Shown: one piece after another, positions 8,465 to 18,200 of the stretch
Layout of the letters: every line of letters starts with the position of its first letter
Numbering within the stretch: position 1 is the first letter of the stretch
Source: Bacteroidia bacterium
GTDB lineage: Bacteria > Bacteroidota > Bacteroidia > Bacteroidales > Azobacteroidaceae
NCBI GenBank assembly: GCA_025996815.1
Contig: BNTT01000005.1
Location: 1-48,912 of the forward strand
Reading direction: 5' to 3'
Length of the DNA: 48,912 nt
Translations under genes and position numbers: made by a program
The notes under the pieces: model-generated
The model's input: the letters and a program-made list of their open reading frames with translations, nothing else
Told to the model about the DNA's origin: nothing
Databases searched by the model: none

Positions 8465-9796
8465 ATGACACACTACGACTTGGCAATCATTGGCGGCGGA
8501 CCTGCGGGCTACACGGCTGCCGAATTAGCCGGCAAGAACGGCTTGAAAACGGTTTTGTTTGAGAAAAACGCCTTGGGAGGCGTCTGTTTGAACGAGGGGT
8601 GCATCCCCACGAAGACGCTTTTATACTCCGCCAAGGTGTATCACACGGCGCAAACGGCTGATAAATACGGCGTTACGTGCGAAAATCCGACGTTTGACCT
8701 GCCCAAAATCATCGCGCGAAAAAATAAGACGGTGCGCAAATTGGTCGCCGGCATCCGCGCCAAAATGACCGAGGCGGGGGTGGAGGTCGTAACGGGCGAA
8801 GCGTCCGTCACGACGGGCTTGACCGACAATCCCCTGATTGAAATCGCCTGCAACGACCAAACCTACACCGCAAAAAAACTTATCCTTTGCACCGGCTCCG
8901 AAACGGTGATTCCGCCGATTCCCGGATTGCGCGACACGGCTTTTTGGACGAGCCGCGAGGCGTTGGAAAACAGGGAAGTGCCCGCCTCGCTGGTGATTAT
9001 TGGCGGCGGCGTGATTGGCATTGAGTTTGCAACGTTTTTTAACACGCTGGGCACCCACGTTACGGTGGTGGAGATGGCTGACGAGATTTTGGGCGGTATG
9101 GACAAGGAACTCTCAACCCTTCTGCGCGCCGAATTGACGAAAAAAGGCATCGACTTTCACCTCGCCGCAAAGGTGGTGGCGGCGACCGACCATTCCGTTG
9201 AAATCGAAAAAGACGGCGAAAAATCGGTGCTCGCCACGGCACAAATCCTGCTGAGCGTGGGTCGCCGACCAACCCTTGCCGGCGTGAAAATCAACGAATT
9301 TATGCAAACCCCCGACCCAAATATCTACGCCTGCGGCGATGTGACAGGCTTTTCGCTTTTGGCGCACACTGCCGTGCGCGAGGCGGAAGTGGCGGTGGCG
9401 CACATACTTGGCGAATTACGAATTACGAATTGCGAATTACGGACAAAGATGTCTTACACGGCTATTCCGGGCGTGGTTTATACCAATCCGGAGGTGGCGG
9501 GCGTGGGCAAAACGGAGGAGGTGCTGCAAAAAGAGGGCATCCCTTACACCGTCAAGCAACTGCCGATGGCATTCTCCGGACGGTTTGTTGCCGAAAATGA
9601 GCAGGGCAACGGCGTGTGCAAAATCCTCGAAGGCACGGACGGAGCCATTCTCGGCGTGCATCTGCTGGGCAATCCCGCTTCGGAACTGATAGTCATCGCC
9701 GGCATCGCGATTGAGCAGGGTATGACCGCCAAGCAGCTCAAAGCGGTCGTTTTTCCTCACCCCACTGTGGGCGAAATCATCAAAGAAACGTTGTGA
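8465..9796 (+). CDS. lpdA: Dihydrolipoyl dehydrogenase (E3), with in-frame repeat insertion
   Basis: A 443-residue flavoenzyme that reoxidises dihydrolipoamide in 2-oxoacid dehydrogenase or glycine cleavage complexes. It shows the FAD motif IIGGGPAGYTAAELA, the redox disulfide GGVCLNEGCIPTK (Cys41, Cys46), the NAD motif IIGGGVIGIEFATFF, the second FAD motif YACGDVTG and the C-terminal HPTVGE with the active-site His-Glu pair. Between AVAHILG and MSYTAIPGVVYTNPEV the usual short linker is replaced by ELRITNCELRTK (about residues 317-328), encoded by four tandem copies of GAATTAC. Start ATG 8465 is 5 bp after the M28 gene; the next gene overlaps by one base. Confidence 0.95.
   Translation: MTHYDLAIIGGGPAGYTAAELAGKNGLKTVLFEKNALGGVCLNEGCIPTKTLLYSAKVYHTAQTADKYGVTCENPTFDLPKIIARKNKTVRKLVAGIRAKMTEAGVEVVTGEASVTTGLTDNPLIEIACNDQTYTAKKLILCTGSETVIPPIPGLRDTAFWTSREALENREVPASLVIIGGGVIGIEFATFFNTLGTHVTVVEMADEILGGMDKELSTLLRAELTKKGIDFHLAAKVVAATDHSVEIEKDGEKSVLATAQILLSVGRRPTLAGVKINEFMQTPDPNIYACGDVTGFSLLAHTAVREAEVAVAHILGELRITNCELRTKMSYTAIPGVVYTNPEVAGVGKTEEVLQKEGIPYTVKQLPMAFSGRFVAENEQGNGVCKILEGTDGAILGVHLLGNPASELIVIAGIAIEQGMTAKQLKAVVFPHPTVGEIIKETL
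9413..9440 (+). repeat. Four tandem GAATTAC units inside lpdA
   Basis: Units at 9413, 9420, 9427 (GAATTGC) and 9434. The same 7-bp unit, also in four copies, occurs inside the DUF2156 gene at 12742-12769 on the other strand. Confidence 0.85.
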
Positions 9797-10647
9797 TGCC
9801 GCGCAAACACCATTGGAAACTAATTGCGCGGGCATTCTGTTTCGTTTTCCTCAATATGCTCGGCGGCAGCAGGTTTTTTACGAAAAAGTGGTTGAGGCAC
9901 GACGGCGATGCAACTTACTTTGATTTTAATGGAGCGCGGCTGCCGGATGTTTCGGCTGTGCCGGAAAAATTGGAAATGCTCAATCTGGTTTTTGAGGACG
10001 TTTTGCTGTTTCCGTGCCTCCTGAACGACGATTATGACCATTCATTGGTGCGCTTGATGGACGTGTTGTTGGCAGAGGGACCTTATGGCTACACCGACGG
10101 TGCTTTCGATGTAACCGTCCGGGAGGGCGATGTGGTGATTGATGCGGGGGCGTGGATTGGCGATTTCAGTGCGTATGCCGCCTCCAAAGGGGCGGAGGTG
10201 TATGCTTTTGAGCCGGTGGAAGATACTTTTCAGTGGCTGTGCAAGACGCGCGACCTGAATGGCGGACGGATTTATCCGGTGAAAAAGGGCTTAGGCAGTC
10301 GCGAAGGCGAGGCGGATATTTTCATCAACGAATACAACAGCGGCACTAACTCGCTCGTTTTCAAGGGAGAAGAAATCACAGAGCGAATCGTCCTCACAAC
10401 CCTCGACCAATTTGTGGAAGAAAACCGCTTGGAGCGAATCGATTTTATCAAGGCAGACATCGAAGGCGCGGAACGGGATATGCTGCGAGGGGCTTTCAAT
10501 GTGTTGAAAACCTTTGCCCCCAAGTTGGCAATCTGCACCTATCACCTCCGCGACGACCCCAAAGTGCTGGAACAGTTGATTTTAGAGGCAAACCCCAATT
10601 ATAAAATCGTGCATCGGCGGGGTAAGTTGATGGCAGCGATTTGGTAA
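9796..10647 (+). CDS. FkbM-family methyltransferase
   Basis: A protein of 283 residues from ATG 9796 (a GTG one codon upstream is also possible). The C-terminal part has the FkbM SAM-binding fold: [36 protein letters not shown], then [33 protein letters not shown] (cited in parts), the last carrying the family's DIEGAE signature. Such enzymes O-methylate sugars or polyketides, and in Bacteroidota often act on surface glycans. The N-terminal about 100 residues have no clear match. The TGATG overlap with lpdA indicates translational coupling, though no functional link is obvious. Confidence 0.87.
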   Translation: MPRKHHWKLIARAFCFVFLNMLGGSRFFTKKWLRHDGDATYFDFNGARLPDVSAVPEKLEMLNLVFEDVLLFPCLLNDDYDHSLVRLMDVLLAEGPYGYTDGAFDVTVREGDVVIDAGAWIGDFSAYAASKGAEVYAFEPVEDTFQWLCKTRDLNGGRIYPVKKGLGSREGEADIFINEYNSGTNSLVFKGEEITERIVLTTLDQFVEENRLERIDFIKADIEGAERDMLRGAFNVLKTFAPKLAICTYHLRDDPKVLEQLILEANPNYKIVHRRGKLMAAIW

Positions 10648-10663
10648 AATCAATTTTATCGCG

Positions 10664-10671
10664 TACCTTTG
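10664..10671 (+). promoter_or_regulatory. -7 promoter box of lptB
   Basis: TACCTTTG 17 bp before ATG 10688, in the 40-bp gap after the FkbM gene; lptB is therefore probably transcribed on its own with a very short leader. Confidence 0.6.
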
Positions 10672-10687
10672 TGGACGTTTTTACAAA

Positions 10688-11437
10688 ATGCGAATGGAAC
10701 AAAATATTTTACGCACCGAGAATTTGGTGAAGAAATACGGCAGTCGCACGGTGGTCAACCATGTGTCGATTGACGTGAAGCAGGGCGAAATCGTGGGGCT
10801 GTTGGGTCCCAACGGTGCCGGCAAGACAACGACTTTTTATATGACCGTGGGGTTGGTGACTCCCGAAAAGGGGCATATTTACCTCGACGACCTCGAAGTA
10901 ACGAAATTTCCCGTCTACAAACGGGCGCAACACGGCATTGGCTACCTGCCGCAGGAGGCTTCGGTGTTCCGAAAAATGTCGGTGGAAGACAATATCCGGG
11001 CGGTGTTGGAGATGACCCACCTGTCGAAAGCCGAACAAAAAGAGCAACTCGAATCGCTGATTGGCGAATTTGGCTTGGGCAGGGTGCGCAAAAATTTGGG
11101 CGACCAACTGTCGGGCGGCGAGCGGCGGCGGGTCGAAATAGCCCGTTGCCTCGCCATCAATCCGAAGTTTATTATGCTCGACGAGCCATTTGCGGGTGTC
11201 GACCCGATTGCCGTGCAGGACATTCAGCAGATTGTGAGCAAACTGAAAAACAAAAACATCGGCATCCTCATCACCGACCACAACGTGCACGAAACGCTCA
11301 GCATCACCGACCGCGCCTACCTCCTTTTCGAGGGCAAAGTCCTCTTTCAGGGCAACGCCGAAGAACTGTCAGCCAATCCGATTGTGCGCGAAAAATACCT
11401 CGGCAAAGACTTTGAACTGCGGAAGAAGACGCTTTAA
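10688..11437 (+). CDS. lptB: LPS export ABC transporter ATP-binding protein LptB
   Basis: A 249-residue cytoplasmic ATPase that powers extraction of lipopolysaccharide from the inner membrane with LptF/LptG. It has Walker [14 protein letters not shown], the Q-loop [20 protein letters not shown] typical of LptB, signature [15 protein letters not shown], Walker [14 protein letters not shown] and the switch His in [10 protein letters not shown]. Length and motifs match LptB closely. The frame allows starts at ATG 10688 or ATG 10694 (MEQNIL); the second is equally likely. It ends convergently with the GNAT gene, their stop codons sharing TTAA. Confidence 0.95.
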   Translation: MRMEQNILRTENLVKKYGSRTVVNHVSIDVKQGEIVGLLGPNGAGKTTTFYMTVGLVTPEKGHIYLDDLEVTKFPVYKRAQHGIGYLPQEASVFRKMSVEDNIRAVLEMTHLSKAEQKEQLESLIGEFGLGRVRKNLGDQLSGGERRRVEIARCLAINPKFIMLDEPFAGVDPIAVQDIQQIVSKLKNKNIGILITDHNVHETLSITDRAYLLFEGKVLFQGNAEELSANPIVREKYLGKDFELRKKTL

Positions 11438-12039
11438 TCCAGCATCATAAACGCCTCCCAATACGCCACAGCAGGGGCATAATCATTTGTGTAACGCAAC
11501 ATACCGGGCGATTTGCTGCGGAAGGCATCCGAATCAAATTTTGTCCCTCCCTCGTTGATATAATCTTGCAGGGCAACCATGCGTTGCGCCGCGGCGGGGA
11601 TGATTTGCACGACCGGCAATTCTTCGGTCATCATTCGTAGGTCTGCGCAATTGAAAAAGCCGTATTTGGCATAAGCCTGCGCCAATTCGGGCGATTGCGG
11701 AATCAGAAAGGCATAGCCGCAATCTGCCCCCATATTGTCCAATTTAGACAGTGCGGCAGTCAAAAGTTGGTGCATATAGCCGCGGCGGCGGTGGTCGGGA
11801 TGCGTCATCACACCATATATATAGTGCGCGGGGTATTGCTTTTCATCAATTCTCACCTCGCAGGGCAGCATCTGCAAAAAGGCGACCGGTTGCCCATGTT
11901 CCACAGCGATTAACGCCTCCTCGTTTTTGTATAACTTACTGAAATACAAATCAATAAATACATCGGTATCCTCCGGAAAGCATTGTTTCCAAAGTGCCCT
12001 GAGCGCGGGTTTGTGTTTGTTCTCTCCTTGTTGTATCAT
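11434..12039 (-). CDS. GNAT-family N-acetyltransferase
   Basis: A 201-residue cytoplasmic protein with the GNAT fold: the beta4 segment [21 protein letters not shown] carries the acetyl-CoA pyrophosphate loop (RRRGYM, near residue 86), followed by [20 protein letters not shown]. The substrate is not evident. The C-terminal 60 residues look like the start of an Eis-like second domain but are short. It is last in the yajC-coaE-panD-DUF2156 operon, 11 bp after the DUF2156 gene, which suggests co-transcription. Confidence 0.82.
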   Translation of the reverse strand: MIQQGENKHKPALRALWKQCFPEDTDVFIDLYFSKLYKNEEALIAVEHGQPVAFLQMLPCEVRIDEKQYPAHYIYGVMTHPDHRRRGYMHQLLTAALSKLDNMGADCGYAFLIPQSPELAQAYAKYGFFNCADLRMMTEELPVVQIIPAAAQRMVALQDYINEGGTKFDSDAFRSKSPGMLRYTNDYAPAVAYWEAFMMLD

Positions 12040-12050
12040 AATTCATAAAT

Positions 12051-12971
12051 TTATATATTCATAACTAAAAACCCTTTCTCTAATAAAAAATCGGGGTGAT
12101 ACGACTCTTTGGCTTTGCGGAGCGACTCGATGCCGAGGTCTTCTTCGCGATTGATATAGAGGTAGTTAGCGCAGTTGTGTTCTGCGAATTGTTGGTTTAT
12201 CATCGTGAAGCCGCCCTCGATTTTGTAGAGGCTTTTTTCGGCGTGCACGCCAAAGGTGTCTGCCGTCAGGGGTTGCCCGTAGGAATACGCCAAAATCTCG
12301 CCGTTGATGCGCAGTGCGCCGCCGATTAAGCCCAATTTTTCGTATTCGGCAAATGCCTTTTCGGTGGCGAAATGCTCCTCCCGCAACGAATCTTCGTGGG
12401 TGTTGTTGCCGTCCTGCTCGCACCAGCGGCGATATAACTCCAAGCATTCGGGGATAATTGCGCGCGTAATCGGCACGTATTCCCAATCGGGATAGGTGCG
12501 CTTGAATTTGTTGATGTGGTTGCGTTTGGGCTGATATTTTTTGCCGACAAGCGAAATCAAATCGTCCGAGCGGTAGAGGTATTCAAACCACGCACGCTCG
12601 GTTTGGTATCTGAATTTGTTGGGCATTGCCGCATCAATTTGTTCAAACATTTCCCGCGTGATGGCATACAGGCGCACCTCCTCCCCCCGAAGTGCAGCAT
12701 CCCGCACAATACGCTCCAAAGCCCCTAACAACCCATAATCCGTAATTCGTAATTCGTAATTCGTAATTGGAAAAAGGTAGCCCGGCTTGTTATTTTTTGC
12801 CTGAAAACGGATGTATAGCCAGCCGTTTTCCACCGCAAAAGTGGTGTCGTAGGCGTGCTTCCAGCAAAAGATATTGGAAAACGAGAAGTCGCAGTTGCGG
12901 AACGTACTTTTGTCGAAAAAGGACTGAATCAGGTCTTTGTCGTCGATAGTAACCGGCTTAAAATCAAGCAT
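12051..12971 (-). CDS. DUF2156 (phosphatidylglycerol lysyltransferase-C-like) protein with in-frame repeat
   Basis: A 306-residue soluble protein of the PF09924 family, which has a double GNAT fold and in MprF relatives transfers aminoacyl groups from tRNA. Typical segments are NCDFSFSNIFCWKHAY, VGKKYQPKRNHINKFKR, ECLELYRRWCEQ, LIGGALRINGEILAYSYG and EGGFTMINQQFAE. No membrane segments are seen, so it is the solo cytoplasmic type; the substrate is unknown. Residues about 66-78 (ITNYELRITDYGL) are encoded by four GAATTAC-type units and appear to be extra relative to the family. It lies 6 bp after panD and 11 bp before the GNAT gene. Confidence 0.83.
   Translation of the reverse strand: MLDFKPVTIDDKDLIQSFFDKSTFRNCDFSFSNIFCWKHAYDTTFAVENGWLYIRFQAKNNKPGYLFPITNYELRITDYGLLGALERIVRDAALRGEEVRLYAITREMFEQIDAAMPNKFRYQTERAWFEYLYRSDDLISLVGKKYQPKRNHINKFKRTYPDWEYVPITRAIIPECLELYRRWCEQDGNNTHEDSLREEHFATEKAFAEYEKLGLIGGALRINGEILAYSYGQPLTADTFGVHAEKSLYKIEGGFTMINQQFAEHNCANYLYINREEDLGIESLRKAKESYHPDFLLEKGFLVMNI
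12742..12769 (-). repeat. Four tandem GAATTAC units inside the DUF2156 gene
   Basis: On the plus strand the unit reads GTAATTC at 12742, 12749, 12756 and GTAATTG at 12763. It is the same repeat as in lpdA and is translated in the same register (NYELRIT), flanked by further AATCCGTAATT-like bases. Confidence 0.85.
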
Positions 12972-12977
12972 AACGTG

Positions 12978-13328
12978 TCAGACAAGTTTATTGGTGGTGG
13001 TGTCGGGGAAAACGACCGTCGGCTTGAACGTTTTGGCTTCCTCAAAATCCATCAGCGCATACGACATAATAATCACCACATCGCCGGGCAGCACTTTGCG
13101 CGCCGCCGCACCGTTCAGGCATATCGTGCCGGAGTCGCGCGCACCCTTGATGACATACGTTTCGAGGCGTTCGCCGTTGTTGTTGTTCACAATGTGCACC
13201 TTTTCGCCCTCAATCAGATTGGCGGCGTCCATCAGATTTTCATCGATGGTAACGCTCCCGATGTACTGCAGATTGGCTTCCGTGACGGTCACCTGATGCA
13301 ATTTCGATTTAATGACTTGAATCATCAT
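12978..13328 (-). CDS. panD: Aspartate 1-decarboxylase proenzyme
   Basis: A 116-residue protein that makes beta-alanine for pantothenate and coenzyme A. It is cleaved at a Gly-Ser bond to form the pyruvoyl cofactor; the site is visible as YIGSVTID, with Ser at residue 25 counting from the first Met. Other family landmarks are [44 protein letters not shown] and [10 protein letters not shown]. It follows coaE with an ATGA overlap, placing the first dedicated step of beta-alanine supply next to the last step of CoA synthesis. Two adjacent ATG codons (13328, 13325) are possible starts. Confidence 0.96.
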   Translation of the reverse strand: MMIQVIKSKLHQVTVTEANLQYIGSVTIDENLMDAANLIEGEKVHIVNNNNGERLETYVIKGARDSGTICLNGAAARKVLPGDVVIIMSYALMDFEEAKTFKPTVVFPDTTTNKLV

Positions 13329-13912
13329 AATTTTATAGTGTAAAAAACTTTCATCACTTCCTCTACCTGCGGCAGCAACGCCTGCTGCCCGTCGTTGACC
13401 ACGACATAATCTGCCCGCCGGCGGCGTTCCTCATCGGAGGTCTGATTGTTAATGCGCTCCATCACAGCCTGTTCCGACAACCGGTCGCGCTGCACCACGC
13501 GGGCGATTTTTGTTTGCAAAGGTGCTTCCACAGTTACCGTCACATCCGCCAATTGAGCGAAGCCCGATTCAAATAAAATGGCTGATTCCAATGCCACGGG
13601 GCAATCTTTGCCCGCTTTCCAATTCAAAAAATCGCGCCGCACTTCCGGATGAATGACGGAGTTGGCATACGCCAAATTGTCTGCATCGTTGAAAATCAAC
13701 GCCGCCAATCGGGTTTTGTCCAAATTGCCGCCGGCATACAAATCCGCCCCGAATCGCTCCGTCAATTTTTGGCGAATGGCGGGCGAGGTTGCCGTCAGCC
13801 GTTTCGCCTCGCGGTCGGAGTCGTAAACAGGTATTCCGTTGATTTCGAGCAACTTAGACACAACGGACTTGCCGCTGCCAATGCCTCCGGTGATGCCAAT
13901 CGTTGTGGTCAT
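13325..13912 (-). CDS. coaE: Dephospho-CoA kinase
   Basis: A 195-residue cytoplasmic enzyme that phosphorylates the ribose 3'-OH of dephospho-CoA, the last step of CoA synthesis. It has the P-loop [11 protein letters not shown] near the N-terminus, [25 protein letters not shown] and the LID region [20 protein letters not shown] longer frame extends upstream to 14008, but family alignment and the TAATG overlap with the preceding small gene support [10 protein letters not shown] at 13912 as the start. Confidence 0.95.
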   Translation of the reverse strand: MTTTIGITGGIGSGKSVVSKLLEINGIPVYDSDREAKRLTATSPAIRQKLTERFGADLYAGGNLDKTRLAALIFNDADNLAYANSVIHPEVRRDFLNWKAGKDCPVALESAILFESGFAQLADVTVTVEAPLQTKIARVVQRDRLSEQAVMERINNQTSDEERRRRADYVVVNDGQQALLPQVEEVMKVFYTIKL

Positions 13913-14097
13913 TAGAAAACTCCGCCCAAATTGTGACGGAAATATTGCAACAGCCAAAAGCCGAAAGCCAACACCACGAAAACGAGGAAAGTCAGCACAT
14001 TTTGCCAACGCTCGCTACCGAAAAACGTCTTTGCTTTTTGCTCCATTTCAGCGATTTCGCCTTTGAATTCGTCCTTATTTACGGTCTTCAGTTCCAT
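13912..14097 (-). CDS. Small single-pass membrane protein
   Basis: A 61-residue protein from MELKTVNKDEFKGEIAEMEQ; a start four codons upstream (14109) is also possible. It has a charged N-terminal half and one membrane segment (NVLTFLVFVVLAFGFWLLQYF). It overlaps the end of yajC by 23 bp and shares one base with the coaE start (TAATG), so it is a translated operon member and not noise. In related genomes this slot between yajC and coaE commonly holds a YbbR-like gene; this one is much shorter and not recognised. Confidence 0.7.
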   Translation of the reverse strand: MELKTVNKDEFKGEIAEMEQKAKTFFGSERWQNVLTFLVFVVLAFGFWLLQYFRHNLGGVF

Positions 14098-14392
14098 TGG
14101 GGGCGGCAAAAATAGATGTTTTGTCGATGGTGATTTTCACGCCGTCAGCCACTTCCACGACATAAGTGGTCTCCTTAATGTCTTTCAACTTGCCGTGCAC
14201 ACCGCCGGCGGTAACCACTTTGTCGCCCACAGCCAACGATGCCCGCTGTTTTTCGATTTCCTTACGCTGCTTTTGTTGCGGACGAATCATGAAAAAATAC
14301 ATGATAACAAACAGAAGCACAATCATGATAAGGCTACTGTAATTTGCCTCAGGGGCAGGAGCCTCCTGTAAAAGAATAGTTGCTAAATTCAT
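14075..14392 (-). CDS. yajC: Preprotein translocase subunit YajC
   Basis: A 105-residue inner-membrane protein that associates with SecDF-YidC and the Sec channel. It has one N-terminal membrane segment (YSSLIMIVLLFVIMYFFMI) directly followed by the family signature RPQQKQRKE and the soluble SH3-like part LAVGDKVVTAGGVHGKLKDI. A TACCTTTG promoter lies about 33 bp upstream, making yajC the first gene of the six-gene minus-strand operon ending at 11434. secA, for the same pathway, lies 0.9 kb away on the other strand. Confidence 0.95.
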   Translation of the reverse strand: MNLATILLQEAPAPEANYSSLIMIVLLFVIMYFFMIRPQQKQRKEIEKQRASLAVGDKVVTAGGVHGKLKDIKETTYVVEVADGVKITIDKTSIFAAPNGTEDRK

Positions 14393-14425
14393 TTTATTAA
14401 ATTATTAAATGTTTAATTTCGGCTG

Positions 14426-14433
14426 CAAAGGTA
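14426..14433 (-). promoter_or_regulatory. -7 promoter box of the yajC operon
   Basis: TACCTTTG on the minus strand, 33 bp before the yajC ATG. Confidence 0.6.
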
Positions 14434-14459
14434 GTGATTTTTTTTAATTAACGCATTAT

Positions 14460-14882
14460 TTAGCCAAAAGGGTTTATTCTTTTCTCCGGCGAGATAACTA
14501 AAAGCGAACGGGCACTTGCGACACTTGCCTGTCGTTTATCATACGTTACAAAAACATCCGTGGCAAGTGATTCGGCAACGATAACGTGAATAGCATCCTG
14601 ACTTCTCAAAAACTCACCACCGCTTATGGCTATCATCCCCGCCTTTTTATAATGCACATATTCAATTGGAACAAGTTCAAACTTATCAAGCAAGACCGTA
14701 ACATCTGCTTGAGAAATACCCAGTTTCTGAACTGCTCGTCGCACCTCGGTTTCTGCCAAATATGAAGAAACGATACGGTAGCCCTTGTCCCACATTTGCG
14801 CAACGGCTTCCTCTAAAACTAACGACTCTTTCTCATCAAGAAGGAGTTTAACAATTGCGGATGAGTCGAAATATGCAATCAT
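14460..14882 (-). CDS. PIN-domain toxin (VapC-like)
   Basis: A 140-residue protein of the PIN ribonuclease fold. The acidic metal-binding residues are visible in MIAYFDSSAIVKLLL (Asp6), SYLAETEVRRAV (Glu near 44), SQDAIHVIVAE (Asp near 96) and VFVTYDKRQ (Asp near 113). PIN toxins cleave RNA, often initiator tRNA or rRNA, to halt growth. It overlaps the upstream antitoxin gene by 4 bp (ATGA), the normal arrangement of a toxin-antitoxin pair. Confidence 0.87.
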   Translation of the reverse strand: MIAYFDSSAIVKLLLDEKESLVLEEAVAQMWDKGYRIVSSYLAETEVRRAVQKLGISQADVTVLLDKFELVPIEYVHYKKAGMIAISGGEFLRSQDAIHVIVAESLATDVFVTYDKRQASVASARSLLVISPEKRINPFG

Positions 14883-15088
14883 ATCAGAACCCTCTCTTGT
14901 CTAAGTTCATTTATAACCTCCTCTGAAGAAAACTCAGAATGATGGTGTTTCATATTTCGGAATGGATTTTTTTTCTCCGGTAGAGAACTAATCCCTTTGT
15001 TTATGAAAAAAGCATAAGAATATAATGCGGCAATCGCTTTAGGGTCACGCACTTGCTTAACTTCTTCCATTAATTTTTCTTGTGTCAT
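14879..15088 (-). CDS. Antitoxin of the PIN toxin pair
   Basis: A 69-residue protein from MTQEKLMEEVKQVRD. A longer frame reaches 15166, but that would start upstream of the promoter at 15113-15120. The C-terminal part (EFSSEEVINELRQERVLI) is charged and fits the toxin-wrapping tail of small antitoxins. The DNA-binding family is not recognised. It is the first gene of a two-gene unit and overlaps the toxin start by 4 bp. Confidence 0.75.
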   Translation of the reverse strand: MTQEKLMEEVKQVRDPKAIAALYSYAFFINKGISSLPEKKNPFRNMKHHHSEFSSEEVINELRQERVLI

Positions 15089-15112
15089 CTCTTTGTATTT
15101 AATTTTATGCTG

Positions 15113-15120
15113 CAAAGGTA
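15113..15120 (-). promoter_or_regulatory. -7 promoter box of the toxin-antitoxin pair
   Basis: TACCTTTG on the minus strand, about 25 bp upstream of the antitoxin ATG at 15088; it sets the antitoxin start. Confidence 0.6.
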
Positions 15121-15215
15121 CAATAAAATATCCAATAATTATAAACAAAAAAAAATAGTACCCCAAAAAAGATTTAGCCGGGCTTATTACTTACCGTTTT
15201 TTGAAAAAAAATGCC

Positions 15216-15223
15216 TACCTTTG
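15216..15223 (+). promoter_or_regulatory. -7 promoter box of secA
   Basis: TACCTTTG 43 bp before the secA ATG, leaving an AT-rich leader of about 38 nt. Confidence 0.6.
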
Positions 15224-15266
15224 TGCCCGAAATTTGTGATTAACAATTTAACAACTAATAAATAAA

Positions 15267-18200
15267 ATGGGTTTTAACGCTGTTTTATCAAAGGTGTTTG
15301 GGAACAAATCCCAGCGCGACCTCAAGGAGATTGACCCGTATGTGCAACGAGTGCTTGCGGCGTATCCCAATATCGAAAAATTGTCGAATGATGATTTGCG
15401 TAGTCGCACGCAGGAATTGATGGCTGATATTCAGTCGCGCGTGGCAACAGAAACGGCGCGAATTGCCGAACTGAGGGCTTCTATCGACAGTCTCGAACTC
15501 GAAGACCGCGAACGGGTGTGGGCGGAAATCGACAAAATCGAAAAAGACGTGACGGAAACGCACGAAAAAACGCTGGAGGAAATCCTGCCGGAGGTGTTTT
15601 CGATTGTGAAAGACACGGCGCGGCGGTTTGCGCAGAGCGAAGAAATCCGCGTAACGGCAACCGATTTTGACCGCCAATTGGCTACTACACAGGATTTTGT
15701 TACCATCGACGGCGACACCGCCGTTTTCAAAAACCATTGGATGGCGGGCGGCAACGAAATCACGTGGGATATGATACATTATAATGTACAGTTGTTCGGC
15801 GGGGTGGTGCTGCACAAGGGAAAAATCGCCGAAATGGCGACCGGTGAAGGTAAAACGCTGGTGGCGACGCTGCCGGTGTTTCTCAACGCGATGACGCGCA
15901 ACGGGGTGCACGTGGTGACGGTCAATGACTACCTCTCGAAGCGCGACTCGGAGTGGATGGGTCCGCTGTATATGTTCCACGGGCTGTCTGTGGATTGCAT
16001 CGACAAGCATCGCCCGAACTCCAACGAGCGGCGCAAAGCCTACGAAGCCGACATCACGTTTGGCACCAACAACGAGTTTGGTTTCGACTATCTGCGCGAT
16101 AATATGGCGATTAGCCCCGCCGACCTCGTGCAGCGCAAACACAATTACGCGATTGTGGATGAGGTGGATTCGGTCTTGATTGACGATGCGCGCACGCCGT
16201 TGATTATTTCGGGACCCGTGCCCAAGGGCGAAGACCAACTGTTTGAGGAATACCGCACCCGCATCGAGCATATCGTGGACGTGCAACGCAAATTTACCAA
16301 CAATCTGCTCGCCGAGGCGCGCAAACTGATTGAACACAGCGACGAGAAGCAACAGGAGGAAGGTCTTAAACTGCTTTTCCGCTCCTACAAGGGGATGCCG
16401 AAAAACAAGGCACTCATCAAATTTCTGAGCGAGCCGGGCGTGAAGGCGCGGATGCTGAAAACGGAAGAGTTTTATATGCAGCAGCAAAACAAGGATATGG
16501 GCATCATCACGGACGAACTTTATTTCATTATTGATGAGCAACATAACTCTATCGAACTGACCGACAAGGGTCACGAACTGCTGGCGGGGCATTCCAACGA
16601 TGCCGACTTTTTCGTGCTGCCCGACATCGGCATCAAAATCGCCGAAATTGAGAACGCCTCCCTCGACGACAAGGAAAAACAGGCGCAGAAGGACGAACTG
16701 ATGCAGAATTACGCCGTGAAATCGGAGCGCGTGCACACCGTGAACCAACTTTTGAAGGCGTATTGCCTCTTTGAAAAGGACGATGAATATGTGGTGATTG
16801 ACAACAAAGTGATGATTGTGGACGAGCAGACGGGGCGCGTGATGGAGGGTCGCCGCTATTCCGACGGACTGCATCAGGCGATTGAGGCGAAGGAGCGTGT
16901 AACGGTAGAGGCTGCTACACAGACATTTGCGACCATCACGCTGCAAAACTATTTCCGTATGTATCACAAACTCGCGGGGATGACCGGTACGGCAGAAACG
17001 GAGGCGGGCGAACTCTGGGACATCTACAAGCTGGATGTGGTGGTGATTCCGACCAACCGTCCGATTTCGCGCACCGATATGAACGACCGCGTTTACAAGA
17101 CGGCGCGCGAAAAATATGCGGCGGTGATTGAAGAAATTATCGCGCTGAAAACGGCTGGTCGCCCCGTGCTGGTGGGCACCACGTCGGTGGAAATTTCGGA
17201 ACTTTTGAGCCGTATGTTGAATATGCGCAAAATTCCGCACAATGTGTTGAATGCCAAATTGCATCAGAAGGAGGCGGATATTGTGGCACAAGCCGGTCAG
17301 ACGGGCACGGTTACGATTGCAACCAATATGGCGGGTCGTGGTACGGATATTAAACTCTCGCCCGAAGTGAAGGCGGCGGGCGGTTTGGCGATTATCGGGA
17401 CGGAGCGTCACGATTCGCGGCGCGTGGACAGGCAGTTGCGCGGTCGTGCCGGTCGTCAGGGCGACCCGGGGTCGTCCGTGTTCTTCGTGTCGCTCGAAGA
17501 CAACCTGATGCGCCTCTTTGCCAGCGAACGCATCGCGGGAATGATGGACAGGATGGGCTTCAAGGAGGGTGAGGTGCTGGAACACAAATTCCTCAACCAA
17601 GCCGTGGAACGTGCCCAGAAGAAGGTGGAAGAAAACAACTTCGGCATTCGCAAACGCCTGCTGGAATACGACGACGTGATGAATTCGCAGCGTGAAGTCA
17701 TCTACACGCGTCGCAAACACGCTTTGGTGGGCGAACGCATCGGCTTGGACGTGCTGAATATGATTTACGACACCTCCGTGGCGATTGCCGACAATTTTGC
17801 CGGATTTGGCGACTACGAAGGCTTGAAATTTGAAATATCCAAGACCTTGGCAATCGAATCGCCGGTGAGCGAGGCAGAATTGCAAAAAATGCGGTCAGAC
17901 GAACTCACAGAGCGTATTTTCGCCGCGGCAATGGAAAGTTTCAAGCGCAAAAACGACCGTATGATTCAAATCGCACTGCCCAACATCAAAAACGTCTATA
18001 AACAGCAGGGCGACCGCTACGAAAACATCATCGTGCCCATCACCGATGGCGCGAAAATGTACAATATCAGTTGCAACCTCAAAGCCGCCAACGATTCGGA
18101 GTGTAAGGAGGTGGTGAAAGCGTTTGAAAAGGCGATTTTGCTGCACAGCATCGACGAATCGTGGAAAGAGCACCTCCGCGAGATGGACGAACTGCGCCAC

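Noticed and set aside
15288..17885. An 865-codon open frame on the minus strand
   Set aside because: It lies fully antisense to secA and has no family motifs or promoter; long antisense frames arise from the codon bias of the real gene.
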